Assembly (NCBI RefSeq): GCF_000368585.1
Contig: NZ_KB849558.1
Span: forward strand, 972,722 to 1,036,721
Reading direction: 5' to 3'
Length of the DNA stretch: 64,000 nt
Source of the DNA: Acinetobacter venetianus RAG-1 = CIP 110063
GTDB lineage: Bacteria > Pseudomonadota > Gammaproteobacteria > Pseudomonadales > Moraxellaceae
A program made the position numbers and the translations under genes. Below, piece after piece: positions 43,530 through 53,145 of this stretch (the first letter of the stretch is position 1; every line of letters begins with the position of its first letter). The notes under the pieces are model-generated. The model did not search any database. It was not told where the DNA came from and saw only the letters and a program-made list of their open reading frames with translations.

Positions 43530-45257
43530 TTAGTTTTCCTCAAAATTACGTTCATGCAACTGATAGTACATACCATTTTTTGCAAGTAATTCTGCATGTG
43601 TACCTTGTTCAACAATCTGTCCTTTATCCATCACCACAATCAAATCAGCATTTTCAACAGTAGATAAACGGTGTGCAATCACAATCGTAGTACGGCCCTG
43701 CATTGCCTCATCAAATGCTTGCTGGATAAAATATTCAGATTCGTTATCTAAGGCACTCGTAGCCTCATCCAAAATTAAAATTGGAGAGTCTTTTAAAATA
43801 GCTCTCGCAATTGCAAGACGCTGACGCTGACCACCAGACAAGTTTAGACCCTGCGCACCCAAAATAGTGTCATAGCCTTGAGGAAGGTTCATAATAAAGT
43901 CGTGTGCATAAGCTGCTTTCGCCGCAGCAATTACTTGCTTATCACTTGCATCTTGTAATTGACCATAAGCGATGTTGTCACGAACTGAACGATTAAAAAG
44001 TACAACTTGCTGATTCACCATCGCAATTTGTGAGCGCAAACAAAGTAATTCAATATCTTTTACGGGAATATCATCAAAATAAATTTGCCCACTGCTCAAC
44101 TCTTGGAAGCGAGGTAACATATTTACTAGAGAAGTTTTTCCTGCACCCGACCGTCCGACCAGCGCAACTGTTTGCCCTGCACGAATATCTAAAGAAAAAT
44201 CTTTAATCGCTTTCGTGCCATCCTCATATTGCAAGCTTGCTTGATCAAAGCGAATATTACCCTTTAGCTCAGGTTTAAGCTGACCGTTGTTTTCTTCTTC
44301 AGGTAAATCGAGTAATTCAAAAACAGAATGTGCCGCTGCTAGTCCACGCTGTAATTTTTCATTAATATCAGTTAAGTTTTTAACTGGTTTTGAAATTAAA
44401 CCAGCAGCAGTGATATATGAAACAAATTCACCTGCAGAGGTGTCACCAAACACTTGTGGTCTCAAAGCCAGCCAAAGAATTACAGCCATCGCACACGACA
44501 GAATCAATTGAACAATTGGACTGTTAATATTTTGAACAACAACCATTTTTAAACCACGACGAAGGTTCTCTTCAGATGATTTATAAAAACGTTGTTGTTC
44601 AAATGCTTCGCCAGTAAAACTCTTTACAACAGAGTTACCGTTAATCGTTTCTTGCACGACATGGTTTACATCACCCATCGTGTTTTGAACTTGAATAGAC
44701 AGCTTGCGCATACGTTTAGCCGCCACACGAACAAGAATTCCAATCACAGGCATGAAAACGATAATACAAAGTGTTAAACGCCAATTGGTGTAAAGCAAAT
44801 AACTTAATAGACCAATGACGATCAAGCCATCTTTAACTAAAGTTTGTAATGAATCAGAAGATGCGGCAGTCAGCTGTTGAACGTTGTACATCAACTTAGC
44901 GCTAATATGACCTGACGTATTATCTAAATAATACTGTGCAGGGAGTCTTAATAGCTTTGCATAAACTTCTTGACGAATACTAAATACCAATCGTCTTGAA
45001 ATAACCGCTGTAAAGTACCCACCAAGGAATAAACCCACACCACGAAAAAACATCAACAAAACGATGAGTACTGGAAACCAATCTAAGTTTTCACGACTAC
45101 CATTTTGTATAGCATCAATAATATATTTAAGAAGTTTCGCAACAGAAACTTCTGTAGCAGCGTTGATTCCAAAACCGATCAATACAAATAAGGCTACGCC
45201 CCAATAAGATTTTAAATAAGCTAAAAGGCGAACATAAACCTTAAAATCTTGATTCAC
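43530..45257 (-). CDS. msbA: Lipid A export ATP-binding/permease protein MsbA
   Basis: Homodimeric ABC flippase that moves lipid A-core across the inner membrane. The 575-residue chain has a six-helix membrane domain (to about residue 310) and an ATPase domain with Walker A GRSGAGKTSL, signature LSGGQRQRLAIARA, Walker B ILILDEATSALD and the switch His in VIAHRLSTV. The start is GTG 45257, overlapping the exbD stop by four bases (GTGA). The gene order exbB-exbD-msbA-lpxK-kdsB is conserved in relatives. Confidence 0.95.
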   Translation of the reverse strand: MNQDFKVYVRLLAYLKSYWGVALFVLIGFGINAATEVSVAKLLKYIIDAIQNGSRENLDWFPVLIVLLMFFRGVGLFLGGYFTAVISRRLVFSIRQEVYAKLLRLPAQYYLDNTSGHISAKLMYNVQQLTAASSDSLQTLVKDGLIVIGLLSYLLYTNWRLTLCIIVFMPVIGILVRVAAKRMRKLSIQVQNTMGDVNHVVQETINGNSVVKSFTGEAFEQQRFYKSSEENLRRGLKMVVVQNINSPIVQLILSCAMAVILWLALRPQVFGDTSAGEFVSYITAAGLISKPVKNLTDINEKLQRGLAAAHSVFELLDLPEEENNGQLKPELKGNIRFDQASLQYEDGTKAIKDFSLDIRAGQTVALVGRSGAGKTSLVNMLPRFQELSSGQIYFDDIPVKDIELLCLRSQIAMVNQQVVLFNRSVRDNIAYGQLQDASDKQVIAAAKAAYAHDFIMNLPQGYDTILGAQGLNLSGGQRQRLAIARAILKDSPILILDEATSALDNESEYFIQQAFDEAMQGRTTIVIAHRLSTVENADLIVVMDKGQIVEQGTHAELLAKNGMYYQLHERNFEEN

Positions 45258-45682
45258 TCGGTGAAACCTCTAGTTGGAACTTTTGTGCTGATATTGACGT
45301 TTACAAAACCTAATTGGCCTGCAACATCCATAACTCGAATTACATCTTGATGAGTTGCCTTAGCATCCGCCGCGATAATAAACATAAAATCTCTGCGGTC
45401 TTGTGCAACTTGCTTAATTGCAGTGCTGAGATCAGCAACATCTTTGGAGGATAATGCTTGACCATTCACGGAATAATGCCCTGTGGAGTCTACCATGATT
45501 TCAATTTTATGATCGAATTGTTTAGGTGGAACACCCTGAGCATCTGGCAATGTTAGATTTATACGGCTTTGCTGACTAAAAGTCGTTGAAAGTAATAAAA
45601 ACACCAAAATAAATAACATACAGTCAATCATTGGTGTCAAATTAATATGAATATCTTCAACTTGAGAACGTTTAAATTTCAT
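45254..45682 (-). CDS. exbD: ExbD/TolR-family biopolymer transport protein
   Basis: A 142-residue protein with one N-terminal membrane helix (about residues 15-35) carrying the functional Asp (LTPMIDCMLFILVFLLLSTT, D19), then a periplasmic domain. It is the energy-transducing partner of the ExbB-like protein encoded 15 bases upstream. No TonB or TolA gene accompanies it; in this position beside msbA and lpxK the driven process is not known. Overlaps the msbA start by four bases. Confidence 0.9.
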   Translation of the reverse strand: MKFKRSQVEDIHINLTPMIDCMLFILVFLLLSTTFSQQSRINLTLPDAQGVPPKQFDHKIEIMVDSTGHYSVNGQALSSKDVADLSTAIKQVAQDRRDFMFIIAADAKATHQDVIRVMDVAGQLGFVNVNISTKVPTRGFTE

Positions 45683-45697
45683 GAGATCACCTATGCT

Positions 45698-46339
45698 TTA
45701 GCTTGCACGGCGATGTTCTTGAACATGTGGTACTTTTTTATAGAAAAGTGCTGCATGAAACAAAGTTGATTGTTGCTCGAGTTCAGCAACATACTCATGA
45801 ACAACTCGTTGGAAATATCGATAAGCAATCATCGCTGGAATTGCAATAAGCATCCCCACAGCAGTTGTAATTAGCGCCTTAGAAATACCTGGCATCATTG
45901 TACTTGCATTACCTGCTGAACCAACATCGATCACTAGAAATGACTCAATAATACCTAATACAGTACCCAACAAACCAAGTAACGGTGCAATTGCACTTAG
46001 TGTACCGAGAAAATTGATATTCTTTTCTAGATGAGTAATTTCTTGAGATGCTGCTGCTTCCATTTGAGCACGAGCAAACTGTTCACCTTGATCCCTATGA
46101 TCGTAACCAGCTTTTAGGATTCGTCCTAATGGACTGCGCATTGCCTGTTCTTGTTCTAACTTAGCAACAAGTGTTTCTAAATCAGCACCATTTACAAGTA
46201 AATCTTGTGGTAAAACTTGTGAGCGCTTTAATCTAAGATAACGCTCTAATGTAATCGCAACCGTAAAAATTGATGAGAGAATGAGAGGCAGCATTAACCA
46301 ACCGCCAGCCTTTACGAGTTCCCACATATTATTCCCCAA
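45698..46339 (-). CDS. exbB: ExbB/TolQ/MotA-family proton channel protein
   Basis: A 213-residue inner-membrane protein with three helices (about residues 9-28, 109-138 and 153-175), in the pattern of ExbB/TolQ. LSAIAPLLGLLGTVLGIIESF and ISKALITTAVGMLIAIPAMIAY are the two pore-lining helices of the family, with the conserved Thr in each. With the ExbD-like protein it forms a proton-driven motor, whose target is unknown here. The gene starts 35 bases after parB. Confidence 0.9.
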   Translation of the reverse strand: MGNNMWELVKAGGWLMLPLILSSIFTVAITLERYLRLKRSQVLPQDLLVNGADLETLVAKLEQEQAMRSPLGRILKAGYDHRDQGEQFARAQMEAAASQEITHLEKNINFLGTLSAIAPLLGLLGTVLGIIESFLVIDVGSAGNASTMMPGISKALITTAVGMLIAIPAMIAYRYFQRVVHEYVAELEQQSTLFHAALFYKKVPHVQEHRRAS

Positions 46340-46374
46340 TAATATTTAAAATATAACAGGACGCATCCTAAATA

Positions 46375-47262
46375 TTAGTTAGGTAAACAAATATTCAAAA
46401 TACCATCCAACTCATCCAATGAGTGGTAATGAATGACCATTTTCCCTTTGCCTTTTTGATTATGGTCAATTTTCACATTTGCTCCGAAACGCTCTGAAAG
46501 TCTCTGAGTTAAATGCTCAATATCAGGAGAAACTTGCACCTTTTCCTTTTCGGGTTTTGGTTCACTCCACTCACGAACTAATTGTTCAGTTTGACGCACT
46601 GACAAATCTTTTTCAATTACGATTTTAGCGACTTCCAATTGATCTTTTGCTTTCAAAGCTAGAATGGCACGGGCATGCCCCATATCAATTTGACCTTGCT
46701 GCATAAAATCTTTAATTGGATCAGCCAAGCTTAACAAACGTAATAAGTTACTTACTGTAGTACGAGCTTTGCCAACAGTATCCGCAATTTCCTGATGGCT
46801 TAAACCAAATTCATCATGGAAACGTTGTAGTGCAAGCGCTTGATCAATCGGATTTAAATCTTGACGTTGAATGTTCTCAATTAACGCTAAAGCAATTGCA
46901 ACCTGATCATTTAGATCTCGTACAATCGCAGGAATTTCTGCTAAGCCAGCGAGTTGGGCAGCACGCCAACGACGTTCACCTGCAATGATTTCGTAAGGAT
47001 GTTGTTCATCATCAACTGGACGGATGACGATTGGTTGCATTACACCATGCTTTTCAATTGATGATGCAAGCTCTTGTAAATCTTGTTCTTGGATAAAACG
47101 ACGTGGCTGATACTCACCACGTTTTAATAAATTAACATCAATTTGCTTGAGTTGACCATGATCTAAGGCTTGTGCTTCAAGTTGCAATTTTTCTTTTTGA
47201 ATTGAACCCAACAGCGCATCTAAACCACGACCTTTAGCCAATCCGCGTTTTTTGATGCTCAT
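46375..47262 (-). CDS. parB: Chromosome partitioning protein ParB
   Basis: parS-binding CTPase of 295 residues. The N-terminus has the CTP-binding region with GEYQPRR and the motif IIAGERRWRAAQLAG (about residues 90-104); the helix-turn-helix at about 155-180 reads LSHQEIADTVGKARTTVSNLL; the C-terminal part is a dimerisation domain. The start ATG overlaps the parA stop by four bases. I saw no close copy of the consensus parS palindrome in this window. Confidence 0.96.
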   Translation of the reverse strand: MSIKKRGLAKGRGLDALLGSIQKEKLQLEAQALDHGQLKQIDVNLLKRGEYQPRRFIQEQDLQELASSIEKHGVMQPIVIRPVDDEQHPYEIIAGERRWRAAQLAGLAEIPAIVRDLNDQVAIALALIENIQRQDLNPIDQALALQRFHDEFGLSHQEIADTVGKARTTVSNLLRLLSLADPIKDFMQQGQIDMGHARAILALKAKDQLEVAKIVIEKDLSVRQTEQLVREWSEPKPEKEKVQVSPDIEHLTQRLSERFGANVKIDHNQKGKGKMVIHYHSLDELDGILNICLPN

Positions 47263-48041
47263 ACCGCACTTCCTTTTTTCACTTTACTTTTCTTCAACAT
47301 TTCTGCTGCTAAATTCAAATATGCAACTGCGCCTTTTGAGCTTTTCTCAAAATAGATAACAGGCAAACCATGCGCTGGCGCTTCAGCTAAACGAATATTT
47401 CTTGGGATAACTGTGTCATAAAGTTTCTTACCAAAATATTGTTCTAATTCAGCCGAAACATCACGCGTCAATGCATTACGTGCATCGTACATGGTACGTA
47501 ATACCCCTACGATTTCCAAGTTTGGATTGAGGGCTTTTTGTATACGATCAATTGTTTGCGTTAGATCTGCTAAACCTTCCAAAGCATAATATTCACATTG
47601 CATTGGAATAATAACACCATTCACAGCCGCCAAGGCATTCACGGTGATTAGACTCAAACTTGGTGCACAATCTACAATAATATAATCGAATGCTGACTCG
47701 ACTTCCTTCAAAGCATTTTTCAGGATGAACTCACGCCCTTCTTGCTCAGCAATTGCAAGCTCTACACCAGCAAGTTCACGATTTGCACCTAAAACTTTAT
47801 ATCCTACTTCAGCTTTTTGAATTGCTGTTTCGATTGGCACCTCGCCTAACAGCACATCAGTTACAGAATAAAGTAAATCATTCTTTTGAACACCAGACCC
47901 CATGGTGGCATTCCCTTGCGAGTCCATATCGACTAACAAGACACGTTTTTTTAAGATCGCCAAAGACGCAGCAAGATTCACTGCTGTTGTGGTTTTCCCT
48001 ACACCACCTTTTTGGTTTGCAATCGCAATAATTTGAGCCAT
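47259..48041 (-). CDS. parA: Chromosome partitioning ATPase ParA (Soj)
   Basis: A 260-residue ParA/Soj ATPase. It shows the deviant Walker A KGGVGKTTTAVNLA (about residues 10-23), LLVDMDSQGNAT (37-48) and DYIIVDCAPSLS (about 116-127). The chain has no N-terminal regulatory domain, as is usual for chromosomal ParA. It lies 18 bases after rsmG, in the conserved rsmG-parA-parB order. Elsewhere this operon is near the replication origin; no dnaA or gidA gene is seen here. Confidence 0.96.
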   Translation of the reverse strand: MAQIIAIANQKGGVGKTTTAVNLAASLAILKKRVLLVDMDSQGNATMGSGVQKNDLLYSVTDVLLGEVPIETAIQKAEVGYKVLGANRELAGVELAIAEQEGREFILKNALKEVESAFDYIIVDCAPSLSLITVNALAAVNGVIIPMQCEYYALEGLADLTQTIDRIQKALNPNLEIVGVLRTMYDARNALTRDVSAELEQYFGKKLYDTVIPRNIRLAEAPAHGLPVIYFEKSSKGAVAYLNLAAEMLKKSKVKKGSAV

Positions 48042-48059
48042 GATTACCCTTAATATTTT

Positions 48060-48695
48060 TTATTGAATACGTTGAAGTAAAAGTAAATGACGTTGTTCAT
48101 CTAATCTCGGTACACGAAGCTCAACAACCTTACAAGAATATTCATCCTTCATTTGTTCAACCTCATCCGTTGGGATTAGACCTTTCATCGCCGCGATAAT
48201 GCTTTGTTGATGCATATACCGCTGTGCAGCATTTACAAAATCTGTCAGAGATGCAAAGGCTCTACTTGTAATGACATCGAACTGACCAAGTTCACCAATG
48301 CTATCTTCATTTTCAACACGTGTTTGAACTGCAATTACATTTGTTAGTTTTAAATCAGCAATAAATTGCTTCAAGAAACGAATCTTTTTTCCATTTGAAT
48401 CCAATAAGACACATGAACGCTCTGGTTGACATAATGCAATGATCATGCCGGGCATACCACCACCCGTACCAACATCCAACAAACGACCTTTTGGCAAATC
48501 TTTTAAAATACTTAAGCTATCTAATAAATGTTTAACCAACATTTCTTTTGGATCGCGAATGGCCGTGAGGTTATAAGCCTTATTCCAAAGCACGAGTGCA
48601 TCTTGATATTTCAATAAGAGAGTTAAAGCCTCTTCACTTAGATCTAAACCTAGTGCTTGGCTACCTTGCTTTAATTCTTGAAAAAAAGGATGCAT
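48060..48695 (-). CDS. rsmG: 16S rRNA (guanine527-N7) methyltransferase
   Basis: Methylates G527 of 16S rRNA with S-adenosylmethionine; loss gives streptomycin tolerance in other species. ATG 48695 is chosen because the product (211 residues) then starts MHPFFQELKQG, matching the family; an earlier start adds 18 residues. Motif I is LLDVGTGGGMPG (about 71-82), and VITSRAFASL is also present. It heads the rsmG-parA-parB group. Confidence 0.95.
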   Translation of the reverse strand: MHPFFQELKQGSQALGLDLSEEALTLLLKYQDALVLWNKAYNLTAIRDPKEMLVKHLLDSLSILKDLPKGRLLDVGTGGGMPGMIIALCQPERSCVLLDSNGKKIRFLKQFIADLKLTNVIAVQTRVENEDSIGELGQFDVITSRAFASLTDFVNAAQRYMHQQSIIAAMKGLIPTDEVEQMKDEYSCKVVELRVPRLDEQRHLLLLQRIQ

Positions 48696-48870
48696 AACGG
48701 TGTAACATCTCGATAAATTTGCTGTGCAGTATACCGATTTCTGATACAAGACACAGTAGGACTTGTTGAACGATTATGCAGTTAAACATCTATGTTCATG
48801 ATAAACTGCACAATCCATCAGTTTTTTGTCTTTCCTTATACAAATCAAAGAGTGACAAAAATTAATTTTA

Positions 48871-49560
48871 TTAGCAGATTACACCTTGTTTGATTTGCTG
48901 ATCAAGTTGTTCTAAGCGATCTGGTGTCCCTACATCAACCCAAATTGCTTGCATTTTTTCAGCTGAAACTTGTTGTTGTTGCATCGCTTGTTTAAGTAAA
49001 GGTGCTAACGGTCGTTTGCCATTTTCTAAACCCACAAACATTTTTGGCTTTAATACAGCAACACCGCTATACGTAAGTGCTTCACCGAGTTGATCTTGCT
49101 CAAAAGTGTAAGCCAAATCATTCGCTAGAATAAAATCGCCTTTGGTATGTTGTGGCGGGTTATCAACCAACACCAAGTGTGCTTGCTTATCACTTAAATC
49201 AACATCCAACAATGTAGAAAAATCCATTGTTGTCCAGACATCACCATTGACCAAAATAAAAGGATCAGTTCCTAGCAATGGTAAAGCATTAATGATGCCT
49301 CCTGCCGTTTCCAACCCCTCACCTTCATGAGACCATAATATCGTGACACCGAATTGAGAGCCATCACCCAAAGTATTTGCAAGTTTTTCACCCAACCATG
49401 CTGTATTGATGACAATTTCAGTTACACCAATCTTTTGTAACTTTTCAATATGCCAAACAATTAATGGTTTACCACCAACTTCTAGTAAAGGTTTAGGTGT
49501 GTTCAAGGTCAGCGGACGCATACGATTGCCCATACCAGCAGCTAGAATCATTGCTTTCAT
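48871..49560 (-). CDS. murU: N-acetylmuramate alpha-1-phosphate uridylyltransferase
   Basis: Makes UDP-MurNAc directly from MurNAc 1-phosphate and UTP in the peptidoglycan recycling pathway that bypasses MurA and fosfomycin. The 229-residue nucleotidyltransferase starts MILAAGMGNRMRPLTLNTPKPLLEV (the loop for the base and phosphates), then FILVNGDVWTT (metal-binding Asp) and a C-terminal WVDVGTPDRLEQL. It overlaps amgK by one base, as in Pseudomonas, which supports the name over a general NDP-sugar enzyme. Confidence 0.94.
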   Translation of the reverse strand: MKAMILAAGMGNRMRPLTLNTPKPLLEVGGKPLIVWHIEKLQKIGVTEIVINTAWLGEKLANTLGDGSQFGVTILWSHEGEGLETAGGIINALPLLGTDPFILVNGDVWTTMDFSTLLDVDLSDKQAHLVLVDNPPQHTKGDFILANDLAYTFEQDQLGEALTYSGVAVLKPKMFVGLENGKRPLAPLLKQAMQQQQVSAEKMQAIWVDVGTPDRLEQLDQQIKQGVIC

Positions 49561-50573
49561 TATGCTGCAACCTCATAGTCACCATATTTGATAATAAACT
49601 TTGGCATAACTACATCACGGATAAACTGCATAAAATCATTTAGTTCATCATAACCTTGGCTTTCTTCTAGCAGATACCACATTACACGCGGTAAATCTTT
49701 TAAATATCCCGATTTTCCATCACGCTCAAACAAACGAACGAAAATACCTAAAATTTTCAAATGACGTTGAATTGCCATTAAGTCCGCATCACGCTTGAAC
49801 TGTTCGAAATTACGATTTTCTTTCGCCGCTGCTGGCAATAAGTTATAGAAAACTCCAAACCATTCATAGACACGGTCAGCATTCCACTGCACGTAGGCGT
49901 CACGCGTAATGGAAATCAGATCATAAGTATCTGCGCCAATCACAGCATCCTGAAAATCAATCACCCCTAATTCTTGTTCATTTTCAATTTTCATCAAATT
50001 ACGACTGTGAAAATCACGATGCACAATGACTTGCGGTTGCTGAGTTGCCTCTACAGCTAGGAAATCAAATGCTTGCTCAATTGTTTCTAACTGCTGTTCA
50101 GAAGGCTGAATATTCAATGATGGTAACATCCAGTCCGTCAACAAACGCATTTCTGACATCAGTTTGTCATATGAATACTCTGGTAAATATTCTTTAGCAT
50201 CAATCTGCTGCAATTCAATTAACTGCTTAAAGCTTTGAGCGTAATATTGATCTACCGTCGTATCATTTAACAATGTAGATAAAACCACATCACCAAAATC
50301 CTCCAACAGCAACAGTCCTTGATCGAGATCTTTTGCAACGATATGCGGAACACGCACACCATGCTTGTCAAAAAACTCATCAATGGTCACAAATGGAACA
50401 CAATCTTCTTTTTCAGGCGGCGCATCCATAAGCATATATGTTTTGTTTTGTAACTTAACTCGTGCGTAACGACGAAAGCTCGCATCTCCTGCCAAAAAGC
50501 TGATCTCAAATTGATCTGATTGGAGAGTGGCTTGAAGCCAAGTTTGTATCAATTGTTCACGTTGTGTATTCAT
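49560..50573 (-). CDS. amgK: Anomeric MurNAc/GlcNAc kinase AmgK
   Basis: Phosphorylates MurNAc at C1, the step before MurU. The 337-residue aminoglycoside-phosphotransferase-like kinase shows FLAGDASFRRYARV at the N-terminus, the catalytic VIVHRDFHSRNLM (about residues 189-201) and the metal-binding GVIDFQDAVIGADTYDL. ATG 50573 is the start; the upstream TTG is less likely. It diverges from lptD, an order seen in other Acinetobacter and Pseudomonas. Confidence 0.94.
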   Translation of the reverse strand: MNTQREQLIQTWLQATLQSDQFEISFLAGDASFRRYARVKLQNKTYMLMDAPPEKEDCVPFVTIDEFFDKHGVRVPHIVAKDLDQGLLLLEDFGDVVLSTLLNDTTVDQYYAQSFKQLIELQQIDAKEYLPEYSYDKLMSEMRLLTDWMLPSLNIQPSEQQLETIEQAFDFLAVEATQQPQVIVHRDFHSRNLMKIENEQELGVIDFQDAVIGADTYDLISITRDAYVQWNADRVYEWFGVFYNLLPAAAKENRNFEQFKRDADLMAIQRHLKILGIFVRLFERDGKSGYLKDLPRVMWYLLEESQGYDELNDFMQFIRDVVMPKFIIKYGDYEVAA

Positions 50574-50691
50574 TTGCAATAAAATCTAAAACTAGCTGAG
50601 ATTTTGAAAGCTTAAGTGTAGCCACTTATCAACTTTTTCTCTATGATGCGACAATAATTAATTGTGAATTAGCGTACTGGTTAATGAGACA

Positions 50692-53145
50692 ATGAAACAT
50701 CAGTTTAAATTTAATCCTTTAGCAACTGCTATTTTGACACTCTTGTGTGGCGGCTCGATTCAATCAAGTTTCGCAGCAACAGATTCGTCTCATGTCTCGA
50801 CTTTAGACAATGCCCAGCTTAAAGCTAAACTTCAACAAGACCAAGAAAGCTTTCCTGGTCAAAAGTTTTTTCAACAGTATTACGTTGATAAATCTGCACC
50901 AGAAGCACAGTTACGTGATAACCGTTACTTAAGCTCTTCTTTCTGCCAAGGAACCTGGGTTACACCGATTAACCCCGAAACCAAAGCTGTTGATGCAAGT
51001 AGCACAACCTCTGTCATCACGGCTGACTATGGCCACTACAATCCTGAAGGTGATTCAGTCCTACAAGGCAACGTTATAATCGACCAAGAAGGACGAACCA
51101 TTCGTGCAGATCAAGTGACGATTGATTCAACTCAAACATATGCAAATGCACAAGGTCGTGTTCAGCTTGCACAATCAGGTTTATTAACGCAAAGTGACCA
51201 AATTAACTATAACTTAAAGACCCAAACTGGCGATTTAAACAATAGTTTTTATATTTCTGAACAACAACATGCACATGGCCATGCAAGTCAGATCAAACGT
51301 GCGAATGAAAATCTTGTTATTTTAAAAGATGCGAGCTATACGGCTTGCCCACCCGAGCAGAAACCAGCTTGGCGAATTCAAGCTAAAGAAATTGAGTTGA
51401 ATCAAGATACAGGCCGAGGTGTAACTCGCGGTACAAAGTTATATGTTAAGGATGTTCCAGTTCTCGCTGTACCCTACTTTAACTTCCCGATTGATGATCG
51501 CCGCACAACTGGTATTTTAAACCCGAACTTTGGTTATAGTAATGATGGTGGCGCTCAACTCACAGTTCCAGTATATCTAAACCTCGCACCAAACTATGAT
51601 TTAACGTTAACACCAAGCTACATGAGTAAGCGTGGTGTTAAGTTAGATGCCGAATTTAGATACATGACTGAAAACTTTGGTTCTGGTCGTATTTGGGGTG
51701 GTTATTTACCAACAGATAATCAATATGACAACAAAGATCGTGAAGATTTACATTTTCTACATAACTGGAAAATAAATGATCAATGGTCTACAAACCTAGA
51801 ATACAACCACGCTTCTGATAAAGATTATTTCTCTGACTTTAATACAAGCCCAAATTCAAAAACGGATTTGAACTTACGTCGCGCATGGGAGCTAAATTAC
51901 CAAAATGGTATTCCTGGGCTTAAGGCACAATTGAAAGTCGAAGACTTCCAAACACTGGATGAAACAATTAAAGATGCAGATAAACCTTATGCGCGTCTTC
52001 CACAATTCTTATTAAATTACGTTACTGGTGACCCTCAAGGTCTTCAATATGAATTTAATAATGATACAGCGTACTTCAAGAAATCAATTAATGATGGCTC
52101 CGCTTTAGAATCAAGTGGTACACGTATCTACAACCAATTTGCAGTTCGATATAACTACTTAACCCCATCTTGGTTCTATGCGATTCCTGAAGTTTCTGTA
52201 AGAAGCATCAACACTTATTATGATCAGGACGCCCAAGTAAATCGTGGATCTGATGATTTACAAAAGTCAGTTGTGGTTCCACAATTTACTTTTGCAACAG
52301 GTGTAACATTCGAAAAAGACGGTAAATACTTACAAAGCATTTCACCACGTGCCTTTTACGCATATTCACCTTACAAAAACCAAGAAGATTACCCGAACTT
52401 TGACTCAACAACAGCTTCAATTAGTTATGATCAACTCTTCAACCCTTATCGCTTCTACGGACATGACCGCTTAGATGACAATAACTTTTTGTCCTTAGGC
52501 GTAACATATAGCCTATTGGACACCGAAGGCTTAGAGCGAATCAAAGCGAGTATTGGACAGAGTTATTATTTTAGTGATAGACGCGTAACACTAAATCAAG
52601 AGCCAGATGAATTCGACAAACAACGTCGTACCGGCCCTATTGTAAGCTTATCTAGCCAACTCAACCAAAACTTCACTATTGCTGCGAATTCAGCATGGAT
52701 GGAGAATGGTGATAATGCTCAACGAGATTTTCAAGCTTACTTTGTAGGTGATAAAGGTAATCTCTATAACCTTGGTTATTTCTACCGTAAAAATATTCCA
52801 GATCGCCAAGATGCATACGACCAAGCTGTTGCATCCTTTATACAACCCGTAAAAGATAATTGGCGTATTATGGGTCACGCTCAATATGATTTAGATAATA
52901 ATTTAATGCGCGAATACTTACTCGGTGTAAATTATGAGTCTTGCTGTTGGGCAGTTTCTGTTTATGGCCGTTCTTACTACAACGACTTGGATGATCCGAA
53001 TCTTCCTGACGTTCATAGAAAGAAAGCCATCATGGCGGAGTTTACTCTTAAAGGGCTAGGTGCTTTAAACAACAAACTTGCATCTCTGTTAGAAAATAGA
53101 GTTTTGGGTTTCAACAAAATTAATCAATCTTGGACACAACGTTAA
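50692..53145 (+). CDS. lptD: LPS-assembly protein LptD
   Basis: Outer-membrane beta-barrel that inserts LPS with LptE. The 817-residue chain has a signal peptide (residues 1-28, ending SSFAAT), an OstA/LptA-like N-terminal jellyroll (about 105-260, VITADYGHYNPEGDSVLQGNV), then the barrel beginning near NFPIDDRRTTGIL. Cysteines usable for the rearranging disulfides are C83 (SSFCQG), one in SYTACPPEQ, and the pair ESCCW near 760. surA follows with overlap TAATG, as is usual. Confidence 0.97.
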   Translation: MKHQFKFNPLATAILTLLCGGSIQSSFAATDSSHVSTLDNAQLKAKLQQDQESFPGQKFFQQYYVDKSAPEAQLRDNRYLSSSFCQGTWVTPINPETKAVDASSTTSVITADYGHYNPEGDSVLQGNVIIDQEGRTIRADQVTIDSTQTYANAQGRVQLAQSGLLTQSDQINYNLKTQTGDLNNSFYISEQQHAHGHASQIKRANENLVILKDASYTACPPEQKPAWRIQAKEIELNQDTGRGVTRGTKLYVKDVPVLAVPYFNFPIDDRRTTGILNPNFGYSNDGGAQLTVPVYLNLAPNYDLTLTPSYMSKRGVKLDAEFRYMTENFGSGRIWGGYLPTDNQYDNKDREDLHFLHNWKINDQWSTNLEYNHASDKDYFSDFNTSPNSKTDLNLRRAWELNYQNGIPGLKAQLKVEDFQTLDETIKDADKPYARLPQFLLNYVTGDPQGLQYEFNNDTAYFKKSINDGSALESSGTRIYNQFAVRYNYLTPSWFYAIPEVSVRSINTYYDQDAQVNRGSDDLQKSVVVPQFTFATGVTFEKDGKYLQSISPRAFYAYSPYKNQEDYPNFDSTTASISYDQLFNPYRFYGHDRLDDNNFLSLGVTYSLLDTEGLERIKASIGQSYYFSDRRVTLNQEPDEFDKQRRTGPIVSLSSQLNQNFTIAANSAWMENGDNAQRDFQAYFVGDKGNLYNLGYFYRKNIPDRQDAYDQAVASFIQPVKDNWRIMGHAQYDLDNNLMREYLLGVNYESCCWAVSVYGRSYYNDLDDPNLPDVHRKKAIMAEFTLKGLGALNNKLASLLENRVLGFNKINQSWTQR

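Noticed and set aside
48777-48810. TGCAGTT/AACTGCA inverted repeat between murU and rsmG
   Set aside because: Seven-base stem with a 20-base loop and no T-run; too weak to name as a terminator or operator.
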